Part shown: positions 24,748-36,870 of the stretch, one piece after another
How positions within the stretch are numbered: the stretch's first letter is position 1
Layout: the number at the start of each line of letters is the position of its first letter
From: Hepsetus odoe
Lineage: Eukaryota; Chordata; Actinopteri; Characiformes; Hepsetidae
Direction of reading: 5' to 3'
NCBI GenBank assembly: GCA_017165825.1
Contig: CM029367.1
Location: forward strand, 24,499,741 to 24,563,740
DNA: 64,000 nt
The notes under the pieces: generated by a model
The model's input: only the letters and a program-made list of their open reading frames with translations
Databases searched by the model: none
Told to the model about the DNA's origin: nothing
Made by a program: the position numbers and the translations under genes

Positions 24748-27700
24748 TCAGAGCAATTCCCTGCTTCTGCTAAACAGCAAAGATGTTCTGAACATTAATT
24801 GCCAATTTGGCAGAACAAGAGTAATTATGCATAAAGGTTCCAGGTTTATTTGTACAATGTTGGAGGCAGATGTAAAGGATATCATTTTCTCCTGCTGCAT
24901 GTGGGTGAGGAGTTTTTTCAAAGGCGCATAGAGGCGCAGTGTGGGGGCTGACCCCAGCATCAGTAGCTTGTGTTTGGCTCGGGTGATTGCCACATTCAGT
25001 CTGCGCCAATCCTTCAGCAGCTCCCCCAGCTATTGTACATTAGGTCACACAAGGAGGACACGTCAGAAAAGAACAATCAGCTTGAACTAAAGACTGAAAA
25101 ACTGATTTACAATTTAGAAAACAACAGATACTACAGATTAACAGATATAGTTTAACAGAAATTGCTGAATCTACACCATTCCCATAGTCAGACTTGCCTC
25201 ATCTGTGAATTATTACTTACACTGCCTTCTGCATGACTCCTGACAAAGGACACAATAATGATGCTCTTGTCTCTTCCCTGATATCGGTCAACAGTGTTCA
25301 CCTCCACAGCTTTGAATACTGGTCCCTCCAGGAGACTGGAGATGGTCTTTAATTGCTGCCGGTATGGAGCTATAACACCAATGTCCACTGCCCTGCAACC
25401 TGCCTGGAGATTCAGTACAAGCACACGTCAATTTTAAATAGTTTTAAATCACTTAGAACAAAAAACAAAACTCAACTTCCAGTTTACATTTTGTAAATCT
25501 GCTGTTTATGTAAACCAAGCAATAAGACAGTTTTTCAATTTATACCTGTGGGGAGGGAGGGTTATCACGATATGACACACCTGATTCATGTACACAAAAG
25601 TTCAATAGATCAGGTGTGCAAGGTCCTAAAAAAACGGTACAGCATTAGAATACCCATCCAGATAAAACGGTTGCTTTAGACCAACTGTTCCAGGTGGCTG
25701 TGAATAACACTATAACAATTTCTCAAGCTAATAAACTGGGTGTAAATGTAATGTTTACTAAATTTAAAAAGGAAACATCTGTACAGGTTCAAACCTTTAG
25801 CAACAGGCTGATGACAGCGCGCACCAAGATGGCCTCAGTATGATTACTGACTCCACCCTTCTCCACCGTCTCTGGAGCAGGAACCTGTAATGAAGTCAAG
25901 GTGAAATGAAGTGAGCCTTCAGAACTCGGAAATGCCAAGAGGGCTTTAACAAATACAAATGTAGAAATTCACTTCAAAGAGAACAATGGAGAACGAACAT
26001 GCCTGCAGAAACACTTTCAATAGAAATGATAAACTCAATTTCAATATTCATTTAGGACTAAATAGGGGTTAGTCTTCTTTGTCCATTCAAAATATGGCAA
26101 GAAATGCAGAGGTGGAAATTGAGGTAAGGCTCACTTCTGAAGTATCCAGAAAGGAGACAGGCATTTGAGGCTCCAATGCAGCTTGGACCCAGGTACTGTA
26201 CTGAGGCTGACACGCATATGACTCCAGCTCTCTCACTACGGTCTCCTTGAAAGGTAGCTGCAGCAATGCAGAGGCTGTCCGCTCTGAACCACACTCCAGT
26301 CTGCCCTCATACATCAGGGCATTGCTCAAGGACATGATCACACTGCAACAGGCCGAATACATAAATTGATTTTTGCAGCCAGTCTCAAAAAACAATCACA
26401 CAGTTCTATATACACTGTCTGAATGTATTCCTTATTTGTCATCACAGGTATTTACATAGTTATTGTGCTCTACTGGAGTAGTAGGGCTGTAATACAACCT
26501 ATGACACACGGTCTACTCATTGTAGGTGTGTTTAAAATCTTTCTGTAAGGTGCTGTCAGCATGAATAAACCCCAAAGCCAATAAGGCATCAAAAAGGAGT
26601 GGCTTCAGCACATGCCTTCTTTCAGCCTAAAAATAGTGTTTTTTGCTGATGTGTAGTATCCCACCTATTCATCCTATACTGCACATTCAGCTGAACCACT
26701 GCCTCCTTGTGATGTTCCAGACGCTTAAATAAGCTCTCATCCATTCCCAAAGCCCTAGGGATTTACACAACAATGGTTACTTGCAGCTTTACATTACTGA
26801 CTACCATTACTGCTACAATGTTTAGACTACTGTACTTAATATTAAATGCTTGGTTAGTTTATGGAAATCAGAAATAAGAGTGGAAGGACAGATTAAATAA
26901 GAGACAAAGGCAAGATATAGTAGTCTTTGGATAGCAGTTATTCATATGTTCATAAACCAACCACATTAATACAGTAATATTCTCAGACTCAAAGAAAGAA
27001 AATTACCTGGCTTCAGCATTCTGGACAATAGGAGGCAGTTGCTGGTGATCTCCCACAAGAACAAAGCGCTGGGCATAGAAGAGTGGACCCAGGCAAACAG
27101 GCTGGCTGATCTGAGACGCCTCATCCACAATGCAGAAGTCGAAGCGGCGTCTGCTGAAGATGGGGTGCTTCACACCCATACATGTAGTAGCCACAATGAG
27201 CTAAGAAGAGAAAAATGATGAGAATGGCTTTCCTTTCATGTAAAGCATTTTTTTTTTAAATAATCCAGTATTTTGCAATTCAGAAGAAAATGTCATGCAA
27301 GTGACCAACAAAGCAAACAAAAGTTATTTTCCACAAACTGTAAGAAAGTGCCCTTCAACACAGTAGCAAACACCATAAGGTCAAAAGGTTATGCAAGTGC
27401 AGTTAACCCAACACATCTCCATAGACAACATTGTGAGGAACATTTTTAAACTGTAAAAAAAAAAAAAAAAAAAAAAAAAAGATTTAAAAGTAGGTTCATG
27501 TGTTTTCAACTAAAAGGCTTAAATGGTACTGGCAGAGCAATTTCTGATCAGTGCCAAAAAGATTGCAAATTAGAGACAGACTAACAGCAGTTCTCTTAGA
27601 AACCAAAAACTATTTCTATTAAAAAGGGACAGCAGTCAAAATGCAGTTTTCTTTGGCGACAACAGTACTTACTAACAGCATGAGTCAAGTTGTTCATGTC

Positions 27701-30700
27701 GGATACCAAACGTGCACTAGGCTGCTCTAAAATAAGGAGTCCTTCCTCTTCATTCCCAGTATATACACTTCAAACGTAAAAATATAAATAATTCAAACAA
27801 AGCCAATAGCCATATCCACCTCTTTGTTGTAGAGATTCTCCAGCTGCTCAAGCGTGTGGATGCCCCTGGCCCGATGCTGCTCCTCGGTGAAGGGCAGAAT
27901 GTCAGGGTGCACTTTCTGAGCTCGGCCCAGGCGTAGGAAGCCGACCTTAAACCTCTTCAGCTTCAGCAGGATGTTGTCTACAGCAGAGTGAGTGTAACTG
28001 GTCAGCAGAACACTGAAGCCACAGGCATGTAGAATGCGTACCTAAATGATAAAGAGATAAATCAGATGGAGAGGAGAAATGTAGCTGCACAATACACATT
28101 TAAATTGGAATGTTTTTAAATGAACAAATTGTAAAAGACTACTGACAGGGATACATATTCAAAAATACAGCAATAAATACAGATGAAAAATAACCATAAA
28201 AAGGTTCAACTTGATTAATATACTGTATCAGACGGGTACCAACGAGAGTGAAAGAAATGGTGGCCAATTGGGTTTTACATCTGTTTAACACTAATCTCCA
28301 TTCCAACCCCTGCTGTGACAGATACACAGAGAGCCCTAGAGAGTTCTGTTTGTTTCATTAGAAGGCCTCTGACCCTCGATGACTCCAGTAAGTCTCTAGT
28401 ATGTTCTGTAAACCTGATAAAAAGGGAGCGAGACCTCTCAGCCCAATCTGCAGAAGAGGCAAGAGGAGACAGGTTTACATTTCAAATTCTCTTTTCCTCT
28501 CTCAAAAAATATTGCTAGTGATAATTTGCCTCATCATTAAGAACCTAGGATTTCTATCAGCAAAATCCAACAGTTGGCGTGGGCATATATATATGTGGAT
28601 GGAGCTGCTTGGCAAGAGGAACAGAGGAAGACCAAAGAGTATGAATGAGGAAGATGCAGAGGGCAGGACAAAACGGAAGCGCATGATCCACTGTGGCGAC
28701 CCCTAAATAGGAGAAGCCGAAAGAAGAAGAGGAGCATCACTTACAATAAACTTATAACTAAAGAGAACGCTACACTTACTAGTGTACAAATGGTCGTAGT
28801 CTTTCCAGTTCCAGGCATTCCTACAATAAGTGTGTAGTCTTTTGACAGGAGAACCTTTTTCATGGCTTGCTTTTGAGGCTTGTTGAGCCCTAAGATGCAG
28901 AACATGACAAATATCATTGTTGATAAAGCATTAATACAAGAGAATAAAGTCATCCAAACAGGATCACTTTGGATAAAGACATTACTTAAAGTAAAAAAAT
29001 AAGACATCTTGCAAACTGTTTTTTTTATCTTTTAGGAAGTCAATAAACACCTTTTAAAATGTTGGCAACAATGTCCTTGGCATCTCGAGGCAGTACACTG
29101 CTGAGGCTATCAATAAACTGGGGTGGCCTGTACTCCACAATCAGCTGCCTCATTCTCTCACTGCCAAACAGAGCAAGATAATCAGCAGTAATGTTAATAA
29201 CAGAAACTGTCACAACAGAAATGCAGTTATTATTAGACTCAAGCTCCACATGCCAGTGGTCACAAACTTGTCTCCTGGATATGAGTCTAACTGCTCAACT
29301 CTAAATCCATCAAGCTCCAACTATACAGGGTGGTGGTGGTAGGGTACTTGCCTACGGACCTCTGGATCCAGAGGTTCCCGGTTCGAATCCCACCTCTAGC
29401 ACTACCACCACTGGGTCCCTGAGCAAGACCCTTAACCCTGAGTTGCTCCAGGGGGACTGTCCCTGTAATTAGGACCTGTAAGTCGCTCTGGATAAGAGCT
29501 TCTGCTAAATGCTGTAAATGTATACAGCATTTTCCTTTACTAAAGGTAGAAAAGCTGTCTTTGAGGTTAATGTGTATCAGACTGGTTTCAGCAAGGATGC
29601 AGATTCTCAAGATGAGGGTAGATGACCACTTGACCACATGCAATTGTACAGACCTGGTTGGAGTGTTTTCCATCAGCATGGACAGGTTTCCAAAATGAGT
29701 GCTCAAACCTCCAGCACCCTCATCTTGGTCCAAACGGAACATCATATCCGAGGAACACTTTGAGAGATTCCTAAAACAATCAGTGTATGAAAAAAGACTG
29801 ATGCATAAAGACAAAACATGAATTCAAAGAAAAACAAAACAAATGGATTATATTATGACTAAATTAGTTAGATCATACAATTCAGATCAGGTTTTTTTTT
29901 TATTGTAAACTGTACTATAATGTTTTAATGTATAGAAAATTGATATATTTTTGGTTAGAAGAAAAAGGAAAGGATAGAGATACTAGGATGCTTTATTTTC
30001 AAACAAATTATGATAAAGACTTACTTATCTAGAGAACAAGTCACCCTTGTATTGGTTATGTCTGTGACATATCCTGTTGCTATACCGATTAACCTGGAGT
30101 CCTGGTCACTGACTGCCACCCTGTCTCCAACGATCAGACCAATGACAGCGTGTGGTCCTTCTTTACGCTCAAAGTGATGCACAAACACACCATCAGAGAG
30201 AGCTGTCACACTGTTTACTAGCATCATGTTCCCCACACAGCCACCATTCTTCTCCCTGAGGGGCAACAGGAGCATTTAGCTGTTTGATCAGAAGATAAAA
30301 TATTTAATTTTAGCTTTCTGGGTTTAGTACAGGCCTGTACTGGTTAGAACGGAACTGAGTAACAGACATTTACAGTAATGGGGCTTATTACTAACACAAG
30401 GGTTTGAAATTGTTCCCACTCCAGCCACCTCCAGCTCCACACAGGCATAGTGCAGTTTATTTGGACTAATTTGACAGCTGAAGTTTTAAAATTGACCTCT
30501 ATTGCATCCTGTGTAAAAAAGAAAAAAAAAAAAAAAAAAGACACACAAACACATTAAATAAATATAGCCATCATGATTCTTATCAGAACATCCACCTCTC
30601 CTGAGCAGACTGCAGCCAGATGTTGCGACGACCTCCTTTGCTCTCCAAAGTGACGGCCTCTAGGGTGCAGAGCAGCAGCCAATGGTCAAAGTACTGCAAA

Positions 30701-33700
30701 TGAAGCTGGCGGAGATGTTCACTTTCCAACTGCAGAAATGCCTGCGAGTCCTCAGGGGGAGACTCCCCTGGAGCTCTTTCTACTGCTCTGTAGACACAAA
30801 TAAGAAAAATCAAACTCTAACAACAATTCAGGCCAAATAGGCAAAGGAAAAATGATGAAAAATGAAAACTTCACAAAAGGCAGAACATGCCATGTGATTG
30901 CAGGTACCTGTTGTAAAGAGCACAGTTTCTCCTCTGAGGGCAGTACTTGCAGGCTTGCTGGTCAGATATGACAGCAGGTAAGGGTGCCATTTGGCTTCTA
31001 CCCTCCATTCTGACAATACTCTTACCAATATGATGAGCCAGCGTGTTCCTCAGTTTGATGAGCTCTATGACAACCCAAAAGATATAGGCCCTTATGAAAG
31101 TGTGCTGCTAGAATCTAATGCAAAAATTAAACCCATATAAAACACTCATCTAACATGACCGTCACGGTCTGATTTATCAATAGTTAATGCATAAATTGAA
31201 CAGTTATATCAAATGTCTGAAAGAGCAAAATACATAAGATGGGAATACAAAATTCATGGTCTTTGTCCAGTAAAAACTCAAGACAAACCTCTTCTGTCCA
31301 TGTGGTTACCCACTATAGGGTGCAGATTGCCCGTCTTCAAGTAGACAAGAAAACCTGCCTCAGCATCCATCCGTCTTTCAGAGCTCATGAGAGTATACAA
31401 GATAACCTGAACAACACGATTTAAAAAAAAAAAAAGTCAACAGATTAGCTTACAGATGAATGATTCAGTGATTCAAACTGATCAGTTCTAACACTTTTTC
31501 CCTCAACTTCATTGTTACATTTGAAGAATGCTTCTACTACTATACCATTTTGGTCTGGTACACGACTACTGGTGCTGACCCATAGCTATTAATAGACAGA
31601 TACGTTTAGTTGGTCTCCCTCACTCACCTGGCTACGATGCTCAATGGAGTTGGACTCCTTGCCCGTCTTCAGCTCCAGAGGCACAACCTTGTCCATGTGC
31701 CTCCTACCTCGCCGATGAATCCTTACTCCCGCAGTCACATCGATCTTTCCCTTCAGACCAAATCTTGGAGACCAGATGTTCTCCTCAATATCAACAAAGT
31801 CAGTGACTGTGACACTGCATGCTGAGTCTTGATGGTTTAAAGAACCATCACTGGGACTTAAAAATAAATAATAAATAAATAAATAAAAAATGGAAACATG
31901 CACTCGTTACAGAAAGCTTTGTTAAATTCTATAATATTCAGCACAAAAGGTAAACCAAAGGAATGATGGACACTGCTCACAGTTTAAGAGTCATTTGTTT
32001 CTGCCCTGCCTGTGGAGCTGTGTGGAGGTAGTCTTTGGCCCATTCTGTCAAAGAAGGAAGATACTCCTCTACTTCCTGCTTCATGTCTGCCTGTGTCAGT
32101 TTCAAACTGTACCTGAAAAAGGGGGAAATGGCCAACTATTTTAATTGTGTAAAGATTCTTCTTTAAAACATTAGATTATAAAAAGAAAGAAATACGCCCT
32201 TTATTTACTCTGTAAAGCAAAATTGGACCTCAAAATCTACAGACAGTATAGTGTTACAAACATGGGTCTTCAAAACCAGATACTCAGTACATGAAGCCAT
32301 GGCCTCTTACAACGCTTACATTTGTCCGAGGTAGTTTGGGCTGAGCAGTGCTTCACTTGCAAGTTGCTCCAGCTTCTCTGAAGAGAAATCCAAGGACATG
32401 GCAGCTTTTTGAAAGATGTCGTGAACTATAGTCCCATTCAGCATCTGCTTGCTGCCACCATCAAAAGTCTGTGAAAACCAGGAGGATTCTCGTTTAAAGT
32501 TGTAACATTTAGAAGGTTAAACAATGAAATCTTTATCCAACTAACACACAAAGCGCTGGTCATATTGGCAAATACCTTAAACATCTCTACGAGTACAGCT
32601 CGTCTCATGCAGCGGATACTACTAGCGATGCTGGTCCCAGAGATAAGCAAGTCAGGCAGAAGCACCAGGTAGCCAGAGTCCCCGTCAATTATCCATGAGC
32701 CGGAATTTTTCCCTTCCAAGTGAATTATGTCCCCCACTGCAACAGGAGTGGTCTCCCTAAAGTAATACAACAGGAAATCTGATGCACAATCACCACAAGC
32801 AATGTAAAATGAAAGTGACTATTTTGCCATTGTGAAACACAACATAGCAGTGAGATACAATGAAATTCAACCTCTACTTTTAAGCTATACACAGCAGCAG
32901 GGGGCAGGTATTTAAAAAGCCCAGGGAGCAATGATGGGGATAGTACCTTGGTCTGGGATTCAAACCCACAACCTCTGATCCTGGGGCCAATTCCCTAACC
33001 ACTATACCACCATGTATTTTAATCATGTGCCTCTGCAAGTTCAATATTTTACTTACCATCCATCTTTCAGAATGCAGCTCTCTGTGGGCTGTGCTGTCTT
33101 GGAACAAGTGATGGTTAAATGTTTCTCAGAATACCCTTGAGATCCAGTAGTTTCTTGCACGTCTAAAACCCAGTACCGATTATGGAGTCCAGTGGCCAGT
33201 ATGACATGCTCTGGAATGCCTCCCTTCTTACTATATGTCAAAGGAAAAAAATAAAATGTAATAAGTCATACATAAATACAGATCTACAGCAAAAGAATAT
33301 TATGTTCCAACAGACAACCAAACCAAAAGTGATTCTCAAAAAAAAAAAAAAAAAACCTAAATTGCAAGACATACTCAAGTTTGTGTTTCTTTTGATGTTT
33401 TGGCTCTACAAAACTTTGCTCCATCCCTTCTTCAAACCAGCTGTCCTCAAAAGTACTGAAATTATCTTCACAGTTTGTGAGAACATTTTCAACACCAGAG
33501 TTTTTTGAGTGGTCTTTAGAAATTTCTTTTAAAGATTTCTTTTCAACTGGGCAGCTGATGGCACTCTTCTGCTTCTCAGTATTGTTTACCCATGAACAGT
33601 ACGACACCACAAGATCACGCTGATCATCTCCTGACAGTTCGGCTATTTCTGCCTTTGGCTTTTTGAGAGGAAAGACATTCTCTTTCTCATCTTCACTTGA

Positions 33701-35587
33701 GCTACTCTTGTAACGACTGGCTCTTGAAAGTTTTGAGAGTGACCCATTGGCTTGATATTGCTTCTCAGGTGTTGCTTTTGCCATGTTCCTCTCAGGTAAT
33801 CTTGATCCTGACATGATCTTCTTGGAGGGAACCTTGTAAACTTTGTGATGCATTTTCTCAGCGCTCTTTAAGTGACCTTTTTGTGGCGAGTCCTCCTTAA
33901 AATCAGAAGTTTCATGTATGATTTGAAGGAATTTGTTTAGGTCATCATCTGCTGAGCTCAAGTCTTCCTCTGAACTTTTCTGAAGCGACCTGATTCTAGG
34001 TCGCTTGGCATTCTGGAGGTTCTCTGAACCGCGCATCAATCTTTTTACAGAGCCAAAATGACTAACGTCATTCTTCATCTCAAAGGTGTCACCAGATTTT
34101 GGGCTCTTCTTTTCGTTCAGCTGCATTGACCTGCTGGCCATGAGGTTAGTTTTGCAGCTAAAACTTCTGGAACATGGGCTTCGAGAAACAGGTGAGCTTG
34201 GAATGTTTGGGGCTGTTCGGGGTGGGCACCGTGATTTTGTCACACTGTCGGGCGTCTCTGGAATAGTGAAGGGGGACAGAGGGATTCTCGTGCTTTCTTT
34301 GAAAGATGGTGTCACTACTTCAGGATCTATAGCCACCACTGAATACAAGGATGTGCCCTTTTTGGGAGATTTTGGTGATACCTGTGAAGAAAAAGAAAAG
34401 TTTAGTTAAGTGAAGTACTATAATCACTCTTTCATAATGTCTTTTTATAATTAGTTTACCTCACCTGAATAGTCTCTTATAACACTGAAAATTCAAATAC
34501 ACCCATCAGCCACAACATTAAAAGCTTATAAAATTTGTGAACACTACTAAACATCTCATTTAATGACACTTGTTGAGGGATTGAATAGATTAAGCAGCCA
34601 ATAAACAGCCAGATAACACAAAAATGGTCCTGCATCACCAAAAACAATCTCCCATGGTGCTTTTCTGAGCACACTGTAAATATAATTACTACTTGAACAA
34701 TGAATAACCACACGCTTCATTACAAAGGAAGAGTGAGACGCCCAGTGACTGCTGGTCACGGTTGGTCAGGTTAGAACGACTTGAGCGATGAGAAAAGATC
34801 AGGACTGTTTTTCTTTTTTGTTGCCATTCACCTTCCGAGTATCATGAAGATGTCACCCAGGGATTAATCTAAAGATCTAATGTTCAAAATCTGAATACAT
34901 GGGCCACCGAGCAACCAATCATGAGTCATTAGAAGCAGTAAAATACAAACAGTCCAGAAAATGATCAGCAGGTGCTCTGTTGGACAGCTGTGGTCTAGTG
35001 GTTAGGGACTAGGCACCGGGATCAAATGGTCATGGGTTTGAACCCCAAACCAGTAAGCTGACCTCAGTTACCCTTGAGCAAGGTACTGTACCAATCACCA
35101 CTCCCTGAGTGCTGTACAGTTTACGGGAGGTTGCAAAGGTTGCATTTCATTGTTTCACAATGACAGTCACTTTCATTTTCACTTAATTGTGTGCCCTCTC
35201 ATTAGCGAGTCTGTGGCCAATATCTGTGTATCTAGATATAAGCTCTCTGGTATTTACTGTCCGTGTTCTGCAGATGCTGGACTCCTCCTGCTCCATGACC
35301 CTCAGAGTGAGTCCAGGTAATCCAGGTGCTCCGTCTTGGACAGACTCTGAATCAGCACTAATCTGACCATCATCGACCCGACTCACCTTCGAGGAGAAAA
35401 AGGCAGAAAGGTTGGCCTGCACTCCACCGCCGATCTGCAACAACAGCACACAGAGTTTCATTCACCTTCATCTGCACGGATTCTCCGCTTCTCCTGCCAA
35501 ACCTGCGCCGTCGACAGTGTTTATTTCTAAGCGATCGGAGTGACTCACCGCGGCTCTCCGGCCCTTGCCTTTCAGCCTCGGAGACAT
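24748..35587 (-). CDS. dna2: DNA2 nuclease/helicase, complete, 22 exons, predicted 1420 aa
   Basis: ATP-dependent nuclease/helicase of Okazaki-fragment maturation, end resection and mitochondrial DNA upkeep. Exons: 35549-35587, 35387-35434, 33375-34381, 33057-33230, 32576-32756, 32320-32468, 31981-32112, 31628-31856, 31289-31406, 30908-31064, 30596-30787, 30025-30255, 29654-29770, 29051-29160, 28780-28889, 27820-28041, 27007-27200, 26665-26754, 26135-26342, 25795-25884, 25221-25403 and 24748-25029. All are GT-AG and the frame closes. Nuclease: D616 (GKIDVT) and E638-L-K640. Fe-S ligands: Cys in SSIRCMRR near 470, and C731, C734, C740. Walker A GMPGTGKT 985-992, DEAS 1098-1101, QYRMN, then VDRYQGRDKS near 1304 and NVAITRAKHKL. 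Residues 1-350 are an extension absent from the 1060-aa human form; it is Ser/Lys-rich with a PIP-box-like QANLSAFF at 19-26. The last ~40 residues do not resemble human DNA2. Confidence 0.93.
27457..27480. repeat. Poly(A) run in dna2 intron
   Basis: An uninterrupted A-run on the plus strand within intron 16. No attached retroelement was recognised. Confidence 0.9.
28560..28735 (+). mobile_element. LINE 3' end fragment in dna2 intron 15
   Basis: A plus-strand frame ends in EDAEGRTKRKRMIHCGDP and stop, followed by GGAGAAGCCGAAAGAAGAAG. This is a common terminal signature of a fish LINE. It is the same family as the minus-strand piece at 11610-11830. Confidence 0.5.
29320..29525 (+). mobile_element. 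SINE family B in dna2 intron 13
   Basis: Contains GGTGGTGGTAGGGTACTTGC, the B-box-like GGTTCGAATCCC, the CACTGGGTCCCTGAGCAAGA body and the CTCTGGATAAGAGCTTCTGC tail. It lies in the opposite orientation to dna2. Confidence 0.9.
32806..33014 (-). mobile_element. SINE family A in dna2 intron 4
   Basis: Diverged copy with GAAAGTGACTATTTTGCCAT at the left, the B-box-like GGGATTCAAACCCAC, and an A-box-like stretch at the right. It is in the same orientation as dna2. Confidence 0.8.
34490..34880. repeat. Repeat fragment with CAGCCACAACATTAAAA terminus, dna2 intron 2
   Basis: The segment starts with AATACACCCATCAGCC. A similar motif in reverse orientation occurs at 38840-38880 in mtg1. I recognise it as a widespread fish repeat terminus but cannot assign the family. 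The interior is non-coding. Confidence 0.35.
34985..35185 (+). mobile_element. SINE family A in dna2 intron 2
   Basis: Plus-strand copy. The A-box-like head is GTGGTCTAGTGGTTAGGGAC, the B-box-like element is GGGTTTGAACCCC, and the tail is GACAGTCACTTTCATTTTCAC. Confidence 0.8.
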
Positions 35588-36661
35588 GCTGCTGGAGAGG
35601 AAGGAGCAGCGCCGCTCTTTGTTTATTTTCAGTTTAACACCGACTCTTCAAACTCAGCAGGACCGTCCAGCCATTTCACTCATCTCCAGCCCGAAGTGAC
35701 TGACCCGACCGATCGTTTACTTCTTAAACTCCCACTCTCACACACTAACTCAGCCTCCTCGTTCATAAATTCCCGCAAATTTATTCAGCGCGCGCACACA
35801 CACACCGCCCCCTAGTGGTGCAGCGCGGACCTGCACGCTGCAGTCTGTTTCTAGAACAGGATTCATCCTTCAGTCCTGATTCATCCCTGATCAGAGACCC
35901 TGCTCCACATCCCTGCACGTGTCCAAACACATTACTCAGTAAATACAGCCGCTTTAACACGAAGCCCATCCATTTTAACAGCCACCCGCAGTGAGCAGAG
36001 ACACTTACAGACCGAGACTCTTCTGATGGACAGTCAGGGTCACAAGGTCAAATACAGACACACTGCTTGTCCTTCACAGTCCCCCACCGCAGAAAGCCCG
36101 AAGCACTGGGATTTGCATTTTTAGTTTCCTTTGTTTTGCAGTGATTTGTAGTTTTGTTTGTTTTATCAAGATCTAGAAGACATTTTGTCATGTCTGGTTA
36201 AATTAAAGTAAAAGTGATATGTTTTAAAGGAATATACATATATATAGGTGCATGTGTGTATAAGTATATTTTAATATTTTTTTATTCCTGGGAATTTACT
36301 GAGGATAAGCGGTAGTGATTAGAGGCTGGAGATTAAAGGTTGTGGGTTTGAAACCCGCAGCAGTAGGTTGCCCTGAGCGACCCTCCAGCGAGGCACACTT
36401 CCGGGTTGAGGCGGATTCAGCGGCGGAGGCGCTGCTGAGCTCCAGGCCTGCAGGGGGCGCTGCGTGCGCTCACAGACACTGCTGCAAGAAGAAGAAGAAG
36501 AAGAAGAGCGAGCAGGTGACGTTCGTGTTATCTGTAAATGATATGGTTGTGTTTTGTGCCCTCTGATCATAATAGGTGCTGACTCTGTGTGTGTGTGTGG
36601 GACAGTCTTCTGGGTATGCTGATGCTGTGTGTGTGTGTGGGACAGTCTTCTGGGTATGCTG

Positions 36662-36727
<66 letters not shown>

Positions 36728-36749
36728 GGACAGTCTTCTGGGTATGCTG

Positions 36750-36813
<64 letters not shown>

Positions 36814-36870
36814 ACAGTCTTCTGGGTACGCTGATACTGTGTGTGTGTGTGTGTGTGAGCAGAAGCAGAG
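35588..36870. promoter_or_regulatory. Shared upstream region of dna2 and mtg1 (head to head)
   Basis: The two start codons face away from each other about 1.28 kb apart. CpG-rich patches lie next to dna2 (about 35560-35860) and at 36380-36480. No TATA box is evident, as usual for housekeeping promoters. A possible noncoding first exon of mtg1 ends at about 36514, where GAGCGAGCAG is followed by GTGACG. A weak family A SINE fragment sits at 36304-36405. Whether one promoter drives both genes is inference. Confidence 0.5.
36577..36860 (+). repeat. Composite minisatellite with embedded GT microsatellites next to mtg1
   Basis: Four tandem units plus a partial fifth. Each is GCTGAT(A/G)CT, then a GT run of variable length, then GGGACAGTCTTCTGGGTA. 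The GT runs grow from about 5 to about 30 repeats. The array ends at the splice-acceptor-like GAGCAG just before the mtg1 start exon. Confidence 0.95.

Noticed and set aside
34086..34409. A 107-codon plus-strand frame opposite dna2 exon 3
   Set aside because: It is the antisense shadow of the large dna2 N-terminal exon, with no family features.
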